The translations under genes and the position numbers were made by a program. Of a stretch of DNA of 64,000 nt, positions 10,680 through 22,300 are shown one piece after another. Source of the stretch: Eunapius fragilis (Eukaryota > Porifera > Demospongiae > Spongillida > Spongillidae); NCBI GenBank assembly GCA_963681505.1, contig OY811971.1:23343036-23407035 (forward strand), written 5' to 3'. Every line of letters begins with the position of its first letter. Positions within the stretch are counted from its first letter, which is position 1. The notes under the pieces were generated by a model. That model saw only the letters and a list, made by a program, of their open reading frames with translations, did no database searches and had not been told where the DNA came from.

Positions 10680-11656
10680 AATAAATCCATTGCGTTTGAT
10701 TAGCATACTGAGCGTGTAGGCATGCGGCTTCATATGGTGAAATGGTCGCCAAACGCTCGGATACATATTAATTTTACAAGAAAAGCTGGAAGTGTTTCGA
10801 TCAAACAATAAATCAGTATCTCAGTTACACACACAGGAAGAGCAACACCATTTGTCCTCATGCAGTGTTGGGAAGTGTGAGAATACCAACACATTTGATA
10901 AGGAACCATTTGTGACAGGTGTCATATTGCACCAAGTCTCCGTAAGTGGTGTCAGGTATCAGACATGCACAATAAATTAACATAAATATCTTTAGTGATC
11001 GTTGCAGTGTTTGATTATACCAAACAATTAGTTTGAGGTTGGTATATGCTGTAGACTGATTATCCTGTGTTCAGTTCCCATTAATTGAAACAGTTACTGT
11101 ACTGCATTGACTCTGTTCACAAATTCACGTCCGTGATCTGATATGGTGACATTGGTGCAACCTTGACTGAAAAGAAGTTACATGTTATGATCACGGCTGT
11201 TTGCGGCTGGAAACTTAGTTTATAAATAGAATTTTACGGTATTAGTTAACACCCTCTTAGCAACCAGCATAGCAACCAAGTATGCTTCGAAACGCTCGAT
11301 GTGTCTGGTATCGGGTGGCAATGTACAAGGTTTGGCACGTAGCATATTGTGGGGCAGTCCTAGATGGATTTCGTGTCCCAAGCACGCAACTTCAGTTTTT
11401 GGTTCCTGTCTACTGCGCACGTGTTTTCTGAGCTACGTTTACAACGAGTAGTTCGAGCGGTGTGCATAGAAGGTCACTTTTTCAGCTTCCTGCAGTTTTC
11501 CCAGCGATTCTGCCAACGTGTCTGTGTTCCTGTGTCATTACACAACACGTAAAAAGTAACCAGTTATAATGAGTGTTTTTTTCTCGTATTCTATAATATG
11601 GCAAAAATCGTTGACTTTCACGTAGTTGGAGGTGAGCGCTTGCGTAAAGTCACACA
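10680..11656. other. region upstream of the RAG1-like remnant, no gene seen
   Basis: I see no recognisable exon. An ATG with a possible donor (11599-11632) precedes the RAG1-like frame and might be a leader exon of that element, but support is weak. Confidence 0.4.
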
Positions 11657-13606
11657 ATGGCGGAACATGCACACCATTTAGCAAAGATATTCAGGATTTG
11701 TGCTAGGCTTTGCACATCTACAAGATGCAAAGTACCTATCTACAGTTGTATCTCATATACTTCAGACCTATTAATTGTATTCGGAATAAGTATCAGCAAT
11801 GATCTGCCATCCACACATCCTACCTCATTTTGCTACTTGTGCTACCAAACCATTGCATCTTATAAGAAGGCACTAGATAGCGGAAGATCATACAATGTGT
11901 GCACTGTGGTTTTTGATGGTTGGATGTCACACAATGACGATGTGTGTAGGGTGTGTGAGCAAGGGAGAAAATGTAATAGGGGAGGGAGACCAAAGAAGAT
12001 CAAGTTAGATGGTAGACCTCCAGAAATTCCAATGAGGAATTTAGTCCATCACATTGGGTTGATAGCACCACCGCTTCTTGTATCATTTACTGAAGAGCCA
12101 CCCAAATTGGTGGGAAATGCGTCTAGAGATAGCGCTATGTGTCCACTGTGTCTCGAAGTCCTCAACAGCCCAATTGAGTTAGTTACATGTGGAGCTATAG
12201 TATGCTCCAAATGTTGCTGCTCTTGGCTTGAAGTCAAGCATGAGCTTGTGTGTCCCTGTTGTTATGGGGATCATTTGAAAGATGCTGCTACAATAAGACC
12301 ACCATGTAGCCTTGCTTTAGACACACTAAGCAGTATCAGTGTTGTTTGCAGTCGATGCAAAAACAAATTTCCACTATCAGACTACACACCTCATTTGCAA
12401 AGCTCATGTCAGTATGTTTCAGTGGATGGTGTACTTCAAGAGATTCTTCACAATCCTGTGACTGAGCCCCTATCTCCTGTTGAAATGGCGAGTTTTCCAA
12501 CTCTCTAGTTTAGTATAGAAAATTGGCGACGAGGGTGGGATGGAAACGGCACGTTCGTCAGACCCTTTCGACTCTGACGTGGAAAGTATCGACGACTATA
12601 TATAAGGAAAGGTTTGACTACTATTGTACGGCCCATGGGATAGCCGACGAAAGGACGAAGGCCTTGTTCTTGGAGTGAAATCCAGTATCCAGATGATGGA
12701 AGAGATTCTACTCCTAAATCTTTCTCTATCACCTGAGGAGCTAACAAATTATGCAACTGTGATTCATAGCATTTGCACATACATATGTGAAATGAAAAAA
12801 AGGGAAAGTGAACTGGTAAAAATATAGTAAGTAAGCAATAAAATAAAAATTGCAGAAACCTTACTTTTACAGGCATCTCAGCTAGCAAAACTCAATCGTA
12901 CACTCCAAAAGGAGTTCCACAAAGAAGAAGGTCCCTTTGTCAAAGCTCTTGACAATGCATTGGCCTCCTTCCATGTACAGAGTCAAGCCTACTATAGTGG
13001 TGCATTTGTGGACAACCATGTCCATAGAGCCCTAAAGGCAGGATGAAAATTTTTAAAGATATGTCATGGTACTTTTCTCTCTATTAGGTCAGCAACACCG
13101 CAACAAAACAACACTGTCCATCACTTTTGAGCGAAGTAGAAGTTATAAGCCAGAAGTATTTAAAGGTACTTACCCTATTTCAGAAGTGCCATACCACTTA
13201 TGATAAAAATGTGGTTACGGATGTTGAAGTTAATGCTCTAGGTATGTTTAATAAGCAGAAATAAATCCAATTGCTTGTGTCTACAGAACAAGATATCAGC
13301 AACTTTATGCAGTTCTACCGTGTTAATTTCCCCAATGCTACAGTAACCCTTAAAATGCACATACTTGAGTCTCATGTAGTACCCTTCTTAAGACGATGGC
13401 ATTTTGGTTTTGGCTACTTAGGGGAGCAGGGTATTGAAAGCATACATCCGTATTTCAATAACCTTGTTCGCACATATAACTCTGTTAAGCAACCTGCACA
13501 GAAATTATTATTAATGTTAAAAGAGCATATGTTACACATAACACCAATTAATGTAGCTGCTAGGCCTGAAGTAAAACACTACAAAAAGAAAAGTAAGCAA
13601 TTTTAG
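11657..13606 (+). pseudogene. RAG1-like (N-RAG-TP-type) transposon gene, internally deleted
   Basis: The first block, 11657-12508, is a 283-residue open frame. In order it has a Cys-rich N-terminal zinc-binding region with HPTSFCYLCY, a CRVCEQGRKC pair followed by the basic stretch RPKKIKL, and a RING-type finger starting CPLCLEVLNSP and ending CPCCYGDH at about residues 161-210. It ends with a further CSRC knuckle. That is the N-terminal architecture of vertebrate RAG1. The second block has consistent splice phases: about 12690-12815, 12873-13037, 13088-13241 and 13287-13606. It encodes the C-terminal part found with this N-terminus in cnidarian and molluscan mobile-element proteins (motifs GAFVDNHVHRAL and GYLGEQGIESIH). 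The exon ending at 13037 lacks a GT donor (GC instead). The central portion is missing, and a Ty3/Gypsy fragment sits at the junction. Family placement is from memory and no RAG2-like kelch gene is nearby. Confidence 0.75.
12515..12680 (+). mobile_element. Ty3/Gypsy 5' fragment (primer-binding-like site and start of gag)
   Basis: ATTGGCGACGAGGGTGGGAT resembles the primer-binding region of animal Ty3/Gypsy elements. It is directly followed by an ATG at 12540 and a short gag-like frame with DPFDSDVESIDDYI. The similarity then moves to a second frame (FDYYCTAHGIADERTKALFL), so there is a frameshift. No LTR or pol is present. It lies exactly where the middle of the RAG1-like gene should be. Confidence 0.6.
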
Positions 13607-13794
13607 GTGAGTAAATGTCTGCGTATTCATGTATGTTCATTTAATTGTACTGGTGCAATTGCATTTCAGCTGAGATGCTACCTGAATGAACCTACATAAT
13701 GTTTGTATAGTAATTAATACCGTTATGTGCGATTTTGTGATTCACTGTGTAATTATTATGAGTGTTTCACGACTTGTAGGTAGCCACATTGGAT
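13607..13794. other. downstream flank of the RAG1-like remnant
   Basis: No gene. A small palindrome lies just beyond it (GGAAGTTTCGTTAGAAACTTCC-like, about 13811-13832). Confidence 0.4.
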
Positions 13795-14010
13795 ATGCAA
13801 TATACGGATCGGAAGTTTCGTTAGAAACTTCCATATAGGATTTGACCCCGACTATGAATGTCATTAAACAAACGCGACCCGTCTGTAACAACACTCCCGA
13901 CGATCGGATCGTGTAGCTTGTTTTAGCAATCGATCTAGAAGTCAAAAATGAGTAGTTTCGTTTTTGTTTCATGTCGCTGAACCGCGTGGTTGTTGAGAAC
14001 AAGAGTGTAC
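13795..14010. repeat. long inverted repeat, left arm
   Basis: About 210 bp, including ATCGATCTAGAAGTCAAAAA and GAACCGCGTGGTTGTTGAGA. It matches 16035-16240 in reverse complement with moderate divergence. Confidence 0.75.
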
Positions 14011-14282
14011 TGCCCGTCCTCGTACCCAGTCTCGGAACAAGAGGCGGGTCGTCTTCTTATTCTTCTTCTCCTCCTTCTTCTTGACAACGCATAACTCAGG
14101 ACAGGAACATTTCTAAGCGATGAAAATTTCACCAATAGCTTCAGAATCGGCTGGAGGACTCGCTTTTGTATAATATAATACTTTGATAAACAATCGACTA
14201 TCAGCCTCCTATGTCTTGTATAATTTAATTACGGTATCTAAAGATAAACGGGGATGACAGGATGACAGGTGGGCGAACCAGC
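14011..14282. other. interior of inverted-repeat block, no gene seen
   Basis: Contains a TCTTCTTCTCCTCC-type simple tract near 14052-14082. No coding evidence. Confidence 0.45.
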
Positions 14283-14690
14283 TTCTCCACATCACATCAA
14301 TGATACCGTCGGGTAGTCTGGGGACCCTAGCATGATGTAGGGTCTGGAACCACGCGTATACCAAACTTGGTTAGAACGCGCACTCTCGCGTGAACCGAAT
14401 CAACACCAAATCACACTAATCTGTACGTGTAGAAGACAAGCTGTCACAGCATGAGCGCTAGCATCTCTGAACCCGGGACGATCGGCGGCTCTATAGCTTC
14501 TCCACCCACAGTCACGGTAGGATGCTGAAGACGTGTTAGATTTTATTTATTTTTTTTACATGTGCTTGATCGTCCATACAGATCGTCCCGGGTTCAGAGA
14601 TGCTAGCGCTCATGCTGACAGCGTGTTCTCTACACGTATACTGGTTCCAGACCCTACATCATGCTAGGGTCCCCAGACTAGATCATCACG
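14283..14690. repeat. large foldback element
   Basis: The outer arm GGGTAGTCTGGGGACCCTAG with CATGATGTAGGGTCTGGAACC pairs with the right end CCTACATCATGCTAGGGTCC near 14650-14675. The inner arms CATGAGCGCTAGCATCTCTG and complement also pair. The loop is about 110 bp and AT-rich. Confidence 0.85.
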
Positions 14691-14830
14691 TCCCCAGACC
14701 CAACTATTTTGCAGGATATGTCAGCGTAGTGGTTAGTCTCGTACCCAGACGTATAATGGTATAAACGTCTGGGTACGAGACTACGCAATCGCCTGTGAAA
14801 CATTGGGTCTGGGGAAACATCATATCCTAA
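14682..14830. repeat. foldback element adjoining the previous one
   Basis: GTCCCCAGACCCAACTATTT at the left pairs with the right end ACATTGGGTCTGGGGAAAC. The inner arms TAGTCTCGTACCCAGACGT and complement meet at about 14762. Confidence 0.8.
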
Positions 14831-14990
14831 GTAGTGACTTGTCATGATCATGTCATTCATGATCATGTTGACGAGTAGTGGAGTGAATCGTCCAGAGAAC
14901 TTGTCCCTATTTAAGTATATCTGGATTGAAAGAAATGAAAAGGGAGAAGCAGCCATACAACAGTCATTGGGTTACTTGGGTATGAAAAAA

Positions 14991-15269
14991 CAAGTAAATA
15001 AAAACATTCTCTACGAGAAAGTTGGTGTGATATAGGATTTCATTGGTGGTGTAAAAAGCAAGGAAACAAGGTCTTATCAGAAGGGAAAATGTCATAGTCC
15101 TATATTTAGCACATTTCTAGATCATGTGTTGTTTGTGTGCTAAATATAGGACTATGACATTTTCCCTTCTGATAAGACCTTGTTTCCTTGCTTTTTACAC
15201 CACCAATGTCATAATCAAATCCTATATCACACCAACTTTCTCGTAGAGAATGTTTTATTTACTTTTAAA
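14991..15269. repeat. foldback MITE, family B (copy 2)
   Basis: The left end AAGTAAATAAAAACATTCTC, then TACGAGAAAGTTGGTG, is repeated as the complement at the right end. The loop around GCACATTTCTAGATCATGTG is short. The arms are almost identical, suggesting recent formation or gene conversion. Confidence 0.9.
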
Positions 15270-15850
15270 AAACAATTGCTCTGCATAATCTGGTAGCTAA
15301 CTTGGCTAGCTTTTTAGTTCTTTTAAACATTTCCTTAGGAAAACTGCAGGAGTAGCAGTATAATTGAAATACGTTATGTGATTTATGGTCAAACAACGCG
15401 TGAAATAATAGAAATTAAAAATCAGAAAGCACATAAGAACAGAGTCAGGGGACTGCTTCATTCATCTTAAAAGTTTTGAGACGTGGCTACGCTCCCGCGC
15501 ACTTGTAAGCCATTGTGAAGCGACATGCCTCCATGGTATCCAAGGAGGTTGCTATGGGAAATTTTTACGCGGCGCGCGCGTACTAAGTTTCCATCGATTC
15601 AATGCAATAAAACAGCCGTGTGATATGCCAATATGTTTATAGCCTTATATGTAAACTGAATTAATAACTCATATACATTTGCCTGCATATAATCTTATAC
15701 AGAAACTCAGCAACTGCATGCTCTTGCAGTCTTGTCAGCTATAGGCTACCAATAAAACGTGTACCAGTCACGAACAACAGATCGGTAACGTTATAAGAAT
15801 GCACTGGATTTATACAAAATGGCACTTCTAGATACTTCTAGAAGCTTCAT

Positions 15851-15851
<1 letters not shown>
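15270..15851. other. interior of inverted-repeat block, no gene seen
   Basis: No coding evidence or recognisable repeat other than short GC patches (GCGGCGCGCGCGTAC near 15571). Confidence 0.5.

Positions 15852-15927
<76 letters not shown>
15852..15927. repeat. (TG)n microsatellite, about 37 units
   Basis: Uninterrupted TG dinucleotide run. A His/Thr-rich minus-strand open frame over it is an artefact. Confidence 0.97.
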
Positions 15928-16034
15928 ATGTCATGTGCCTGCTTAGCACCCAAGTTGTAAAGTAGCTAGCGGTTCGCACATTGCGAGCAACATCAATAAA
16001 TGTTGGATCGATAGGTAATGAGCATGCATGCATT

Positions 16035-16240
16035 TTTCGTTCTCGACAACCACGCGGTTCTACGACGTGAAACAAAAACGAAACTACTCAGTTTTGACTT
16101 CTAGATCGATTGCCGCAACAAGTTAGACGATCCGATCGTCGGGTGCGAAGCTACGGTAGTGTCGCGGGATTTTAACTAAATTCATAGTCGGGGTCATAAC
16201 GTATATAGCGAGACTTCCGATAATTATCTTCCGAATTACG
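16035..16240. repeat. long inverted repeat, right arm
   Basis: Reverse-complement partner of 13795-14010 (GTTCTCGACAACCACGCGGT, GACTTCTAGATCGATTGC, CATAGTCGGGGTCA). Together the arms bound about 2.4 kb containing three further foldback elements. Confidence 0.75.
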
Positions 16241-16440
16241 TACGGACTCGCAAATATGGAAAATAAGGCATATTCATAGTGGAGTTGTGAAAGCTGTTGG
16301 TGTACATAGTGCAACCATTGGTCATTTCATTTGGTGAAGGTCAGCCCGGATCGATCAATAATAACACTTTCCCAGCCCCATGATGAATATGCCTTATTTG
16401 CCATACTTGAGAGGTGTCATATTTGCGAGTCCGTACTGTA
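16241..16440. repeat. foldback with about 80-bp loop
   Basis: ACGGACTCGCAAATATGG and AATAAGGCATATTCAT near 16238-16278 pair with ATGAATATGCCTTATTT and ATATTTGCGAGTCCGT near 16382-16436. Confidence 0.75.
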
Positions 16441-16911
16441 TTTTATTAACGCTATCGATTTTTAAAGCATACAGTGTTCTGTTAGTGATGATGTGTCAGT
16501 GGTGTTTGAGAATGGGAGACCTACAGCTTAGCAAAGTTAGCAATTTTCTGAATGGACGATGAATTTGAAAGGATGCATTTACCAAACAGGGATGGATGCA
16601 TACGCTTGTTCACAACGTAAGAATAATGATACTGCACAACACACTGGTTGTCATGATTAGCTTGGGGCTCCCCATTGAACCATCTTAACCTCACTTCTCC
16701 ATCCTGCAACTAATTTATCAAGCATGCATGCTTTCTCTGCAGCCATGCAGGGGCACAAAGTAAGTGAAAGGACTCTGGGAAGGGAACATTATTATTGTAC
16801 GCTATGTATTTCACCACATTAAGCATAATTAGGTGATTCCCCGCTACTGTATGACATAAACCAACAGTAATAATAAACAAAGCGCGTGACGTCACTTTCA
16901 AGGCTAGGAAA
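16441..16911. other. 5' flank of TMEM43-like gene
   Basis: No gene seen. The last 40 bases before the TMEM43 ATG contain GTGACGTCAC (16887-16896), a perfect CRE/ATF palindrome, which may be a promoter element for the gene starting at 16912. Confidence 0.45.
16887..16896. promoter_or_regulatory. CRE-like palindrome GTGACGTCAC upstream of TMEM43
   Basis: Perfect 10-bp palindrome with the TGACGTCA core, 15 bp upstream of the start codon. CREB/ATF use is inferred from the motif alone. Confidence 0.4.
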
Positions 16912-17433
16912 ATGGGAGAGGGGAGCCATGTAAGAGTATCGTACGAAAGGGCTCCAAACTTCTTTGAACGACTTGGCAGCAGCTTTGTGGGCGTGTTCCT
17001 GGGACTGGCAGCTGTGGTCGCCGGCTGCACACTATTATTTTGGAACGAGGTAGCCGCGGGCCAAATTATGACTACAGCTTTGCGCTGTATTATTTATCAT
17101 TCTCTTCCCAGGGTAGGGCGGTACACACGTACCAGATGCTTGTGGAGACACGGAGTGTGTGTTCCGAGCTAAGAGAGATCAACCATGTCGTAGAGTCACT
17201 CAACGGGAAGTTGGTCTCCGTATCAGGTCCGCTTACGGTCCCACAAGTACGTTGATTGTCAAGTGCACAGCCGTCAGTACTGTGAAGTAAATGGTCCACT
17301 TAGCCAGCGATTGATCCTAAGTTCGAAGTCTCAGCGCTTTCAGCTGTGCTGAGGAGAAGTGTGGACATGTACCAGTGGGTGGAAGAGACCAGGACGAAGT
17401 ACACTCTACCTTTGTAACCATGGAAACTTCTAT

Positions 17434-17474
<41 letters not shown>

Positions 17475-18896
17475 CGTTCCAAATAGGGAATACAAGGAGA
17501 GTGATGGAAGCATTCGTAAAGAAACAGAGTATTCATACAGTGAGGAGTAACCATGACTACATGCCCACTTGTAACCATTTACCGTATGTCCAGCCACTCA
17601 ATGGAGACATGACCTGGTCAGCAGCAGAGGGTTTGATGACACAAGGCACACCAATCCTAGGTCTGGTGGTGTTTCCGTTACATCATCATCATGTTTTTTT
17701 TTGCCTCTATAGCGAGTTTCCAATTAATGCACAATTGTTCTTTGCCCCTGAGGTGAAGCTTGGAGCATTCAGCCTCTCCAAAGGTCTGGCTGCCCCCCCA
17801 CACACACACGCACGCACAACACAACCAGGCATCATGTTTTGTGTCTTCAGATGTGTTAGAATATATAGCAAATTGGAGAAGTGTGGTGTTGTCCTCCTCC
17901 TCACAACTTTCATCTTCAAACTACGCACTATACAACAACATGTTGTACCTTGGTGACCCACAGAAGCCAAAGGTAAGCACTCTCCCTTTTACCTCCTCCC
18001 CAGCCCTTCCTTTACCTCCTCCCCATCCCTTTCATTACCTCCTCCCCATTCCTTCCTTTACCTCCTCCCCATTCCTTCCTTTACCTCCTCCCCATCCCTT
18101 CCTTTACCTCCTCCCCACCCCTTCCTTTTCCTCAGGTTGGGGATGTGCGTGTAAAGTTTGAATATGCAGGTAGTGGTGACCGTAGCAACCAGCAAGATGA
18201 GGTAATGGAGGTGATGATGTCATATTTGGTAATGACCCATATGTGCCATAGCTGAGTGTGGTGGGAGCTCAGAGGTCAGGAGGTGTGTTGGGTCACTTCA
18301 CCCACAGAGGAGAGACATTCCTTCTTGTCTATCCTGAACTACTTACAATGGAGGTTAGCCTGGGGACAAGACGATTAGTCTAGAACGGGGCGGTTAGCCT
18401 GGGGATTAGGAAGGTTTGATGTGGTAATGGCACGTCCCATATGTGTTAGTTGTAGAGATTACATATGATCTATTGCACACACGCGCACATGTGTAGGAGA
18501 TGTTTGCCAAGGAACATGCATCAAACACCAGCCTGACATGGATCTTAAGAGCAGTTGGGTGGTTTATCATATTTGTTGGATTCAAGATGATGTCAGGACT
18601 ACTAGTGACGTTGGGTGGGCCTATGTGTGATGTTTGTGTTCACTTGTGTGTTCTGTTACAGGTGAGTTGCTTTTAGTGTTTTTTTTTTCCTTCTAGTTGA
18701 CTGGCTTCCGTTTGTGAGGGAGCTAGTCACTATGGCCACCACACTCCTCTGTGTAGCTCTCAGTTTCTCTCTAGCTGTGCTGGTGATGGGTGTGGCCTGG
18801 TTCCGATACAGGCCCCTCTTGGCCCTACTCACAGTGGGCGTGGCCACACTTCCGTACATCATTACTCGAATAGTAAAGAAGCCAAAGCGTTCATGA
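16912..18896 (+). CDS. TMEM43: TMEM43 (LUMA) family inner nuclear membrane/ER protein
   Basis: Eleven exons with matching phases: 16912-17049, 17112-17246, 17304-17398, 17487-17546, 17622-17660, 17713-17783, 17851-17972, 18136-18201, 18252-18353, 18497-18614 and 18697-18896, about 381 residues against 400 in human. The family is a four-pass protein of the inner nuclear membrane and ER that binds lamins and emerin. Visible hallmarks are an N-terminal FFERLGSSFVGVFLG membrane segment, DMYQWVEE with a following KETEYSYSEE block, the long lumenal loop with GDVRVKFEYAG, and the C-terminal helices starting AVGWFIIFVGF and RPLLALLTVGVA. The protein ends in a basic tail (KKPKRS). Introns are 40-160 bp and one contains a TG microsatellite. 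It converges with ALDH5A1 (stop-to-stop about 490 bp). Confidence 0.93.
17985..18130. repeat. pyrimidine tandem repeat in TMEM43 intron
   Basis: About seven copies of a 19-20-bp unit CCTTTACCTCCTCCCCATTC, filling intron 7 (17973-18135) and running nearly to its acceptor. Confidence 0.85.
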
Positions 18897-19099
18897 CTTA
18901 ATAACTTCATGACTTAATAACCTCATTGTTAATCATAGAAGCTGGTGTAGTTTGAATTTCATGGCTGCTATTTTTTATAAGAGTGTAGGAAGCAGGATTG
19001 AAGGGAGGGGAGGGGGAGGGGTCATGGCACTTACTGCTTGCAATGTGTCTATTGATAAGGTGTTACATGTTCCTATTGTTTCAGTGTATGTGTGCGCAC

Positions 19100-19200
19100 A
19101 CCCTAGTCTCCATGGTAACCACACCTTTGTGTAGCTCTGTTTCTCATGTGATGGATTGGACCTGTGCTGGTGATGGGTGGGGCCTGGTACAAATGCTGTA
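19100..19200 (+). pseudogene. degenerate duplicate of the last TMEM43 exon
   Basis: CTTTGTGTAGCTCTGTTTCTC and TGTGCTGGTGATGGGTGGGG correspond to 18747-18800 in the terminal TMEM43 exon. The copy lies about 390 bp downstream, carries gaps and has no open frame of note. Confidence 0.65.
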
Positions 19201-19383
19201 AGGTGTGGTGAGGGTACAATATCTGCTGTTGACTCCTCCCCCTCAGACTAAAAGTAGGTTGTTCTCAAGCCCCGCCCCCCACTACCCAGTGGTAACATCA
19301 GCCTCAGGGGTGCCATTAATGAACACATGATGTCATGTCTGCTTTCAAATCATGTAGCCACACCTACTTCAATGTAGCCACAC

Positions 19384-22300
19384 CTACTTAATGTTGCCCA
19401 TACATATGTACTTGATGTACTGGTACTCATCTATGCCGTAGCGTGAGCCTTCACGACCAAAGCCACTCTCCTTCACCCCTCCAAATGGGGTCATCTCTGT
19501 GCTAATACCACCCTCGTTCACCCCCACCATCCCAAACTCCAAGGCCTCGCTGGTCCGCCATACCTGGGCCACATCCCGGGAGAACACATAACCTGTGGGT
19601 GTGGTTCGGGTGCAGAAAGTAGGTCGTCGGAATGTGACTGATTTCTAATTAGAGACCACCTACTTGCCAGTCCATATCTGGTGCTGTTTGCTAATGTTAT
19701 GGCTTCATCTTCATCATTGAACCTAATGGAGTGGGGAGGAGGGAGAGGGGAGGAGAGAGAGGATGGGGAGGGGAGGAGGCAATCCAACATGCACTCATAA
19801 GGGTCTTCCTTAACACATCCAGCGATCACGTATGGGCCACACCCACTTGATGATTCCTGCCACGGGGCCGAAGATCTCCTGTTGTGACATCATCATCTCC
19901 GTGGTGACGCCAGTGATGATAGAAGGCTCGTAGAAGGTCCCTCCAAGAGCTGTGTTCCTCTTACCCCCAACGACCAGGGACCCTCCCTTTTTGAGGGCAT
20001 CTGTCACATGGTGCTCCACCTTTCAAAAAAATCACAACCACACCTCTCAACATGGCCACACCTCCCAACATGGCCACACCTCCCAACATGGCCACACATC
20101 CTAACCCCTCCTCCCTTCCCTCCTCCCTCCCCTCTCTGGTGTCTTTTTTATATACTCTTTTTCAAAATCCTGAATGAGGCTAATTTAATTTTCTGAAATT
20201 ATTAGGAAGAATTCACTGCTGCTATGGTGATAGGATTGCATAAACAAAAAGATCTGTGAGGGGAGGGGCTTATACAGGCATGTCACATGAACTCAATGGA
20301 GATAAGAGAAAGGTGGGACACATTGCATTACCATCGGCTGGACCTCCCCTTATCCCCATCACAATGCCACCACTACTCAGCACACCTCATAGGACTCCAT
20401 AGGGCTCCTATGTAACCTGAATAGATGGTCTCTTCTTCCAAGGGGTATGGTGTGATCTGGGCACCGTTATATTTTATGGTACATACATTCAAAACTTACT
20501 TAAATTAATAACTAATTTATATGCTGGAACTTTCAGACATAGAGAGAGGACCAACAGGCTATGCTATCAGAGACAAGGGTCATTAACTATTTACGAATGA
20601 AAGAGTCCTTTATGGTCAGTACTTTAATACCATATTTGGGAGGGAAGGGGGTAATACCATATTTGGGGGGGGGGAGTTCATCTCAAATGACCAACCCTAT
20701 GCAATACTCACCTCGCTAACCACCCCCTCCTTCTATGAAGGCCACACCTCCTAACAAGACCACACCCCCATCTTTCCTTATTTCTCACCTTCTTGGCAGC
20801 CGGTTCATTGATAAGCGGTCCGATGTTGACCCCCTCCACAAAGGCATCCCCCTGCTTAAGTCCCCTCACTGCTTTGGTCAACTCGTCCACAAACTGGTCA
20901 TGTACACCACTCTGGACCATTAGCCTGTTTGTACAGATACAGGTCTGCCACGCCCACCAGGGGGACCAAGATGATGTCATCAGAGGGGGTGGGGCAGACA
21001 CACCTACCTGTCCAGCATTCCTGTATTTGGTGAAGAGGGCATGTTTGGCTGCCAGGGGGATGTCTGCTGAGTTGAATACAATGAAGGGGGCATTCCCTCC
21101 TAGCTCAAGGGAGAGACGCTTCAGTGTGCCTGAACACTGCTCCATAAGGAGCTGTGAGGATGGAGGGGAGAGAAGGGGGTTGGAAAGAGGAGGATGGAGG
21201 AGGAGGAGGGGTGGAAGGGGAGGAGGGAGAGGATGGAGAGGAGAGGAGGAGGGGGTGGAGGTGGAGGACATTCACTATAAGTCATCAAGTCCTCACAATC
21301 CTCATGATCACACTTCAATATTGTGAGCTAACTATTATGAGGTCACTAATGATGAGCCATTTTTGAACGCCCCACCCCCTACCTTGCCAACATGGGTAGA
21401 CCCAGTGAAGGAAACCTTAGACACCAGTTGACTCTTGCAGAGGGATTCCCCCACTTTGGGGACAGACTGCCTGCTGCACGTGACCACATTGAAGACACCA
21501 GGGGGAACCCCCGCCTGATGGGCCAGCTGATGTGGGTGTGGTGAGAGGAGGGGCATGTAAGTAGTAGGGGAGGGGGAGGGGGAGGGGGAGGGGAGGGGAA
21601 GGGGAGGGGAGGGGGAGGGGGAGGGGAGGCTCACCTCAGCCAAAGCCAAGGTGGAGAATGGCGTCTCTTCCGATGGCTTCACCACAGTGGTGCAGCCCGC
21701 CGCCAGCGCGGGGGCGGCCTTTCTGGTAACCATGGCGTTCGGGAAGTTCCAAGGAGTGATTAATGCAGCCACGCCCACCGGTTGTTTAATAACCAGCAGA
21801 CGTCTGTCTTTCGCGGTGGTCGGGACGATGTCACCATACGTGCGTTTGGCTTCTTCAGCAAACCACTCGATAAACGAGGCGCCATACTTGATCTCCAGTA
21901 CGGCTTCGGTTAATGGCTTTCCCTGCAAGGGGGGGGGGGGGGTGTACGTATGACGTAATACCACATTGGGGAAGGACACGCCCCTCATACTTACGCACTC
22001 GAGCGACACAATTTTAGCCAGGTCATCAGAGTTCTGCATGATCAGGTTATACCACCGCCTGAGAACGCCTGAGCGTTCCTGAGAGGGGAGGGGGGGGCAA
22101 TAATTTTAATACAGCGCTCATCATACAGCTACCTTGGCGGTAAGGGCTGCCCAGCCCTTCTGAGCGGTGTACGCGTCACGGACAGCCATAGCCACGTCCT
22201 CCTCGCCCATATCCGGAACCTGCGGGGGAGGGGCAGGGAGGGATTTACGTTTGGACGTGGATACAGTACTCACTTCGGCTATGAGTTGCTGGTTGGAGGG

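Noticed and set aside
10792-10980. 62-codon frame upstream of the RAG1-like gene considered as a leader exon
   Set aside because: No motif, no donor in phase and no similarity to known N-termini.
15791-16075. 94-codon minus-strand frame with poly-(His-Thr)
   Set aside because: Covers a TG microsatellite.
21121-21366. Plus- and minus-strand frames rich in Gly/Glu or Ser/Pro
   Set aside because: Purine-rich tract within an ALDH5A1 intron; frames are compositional.
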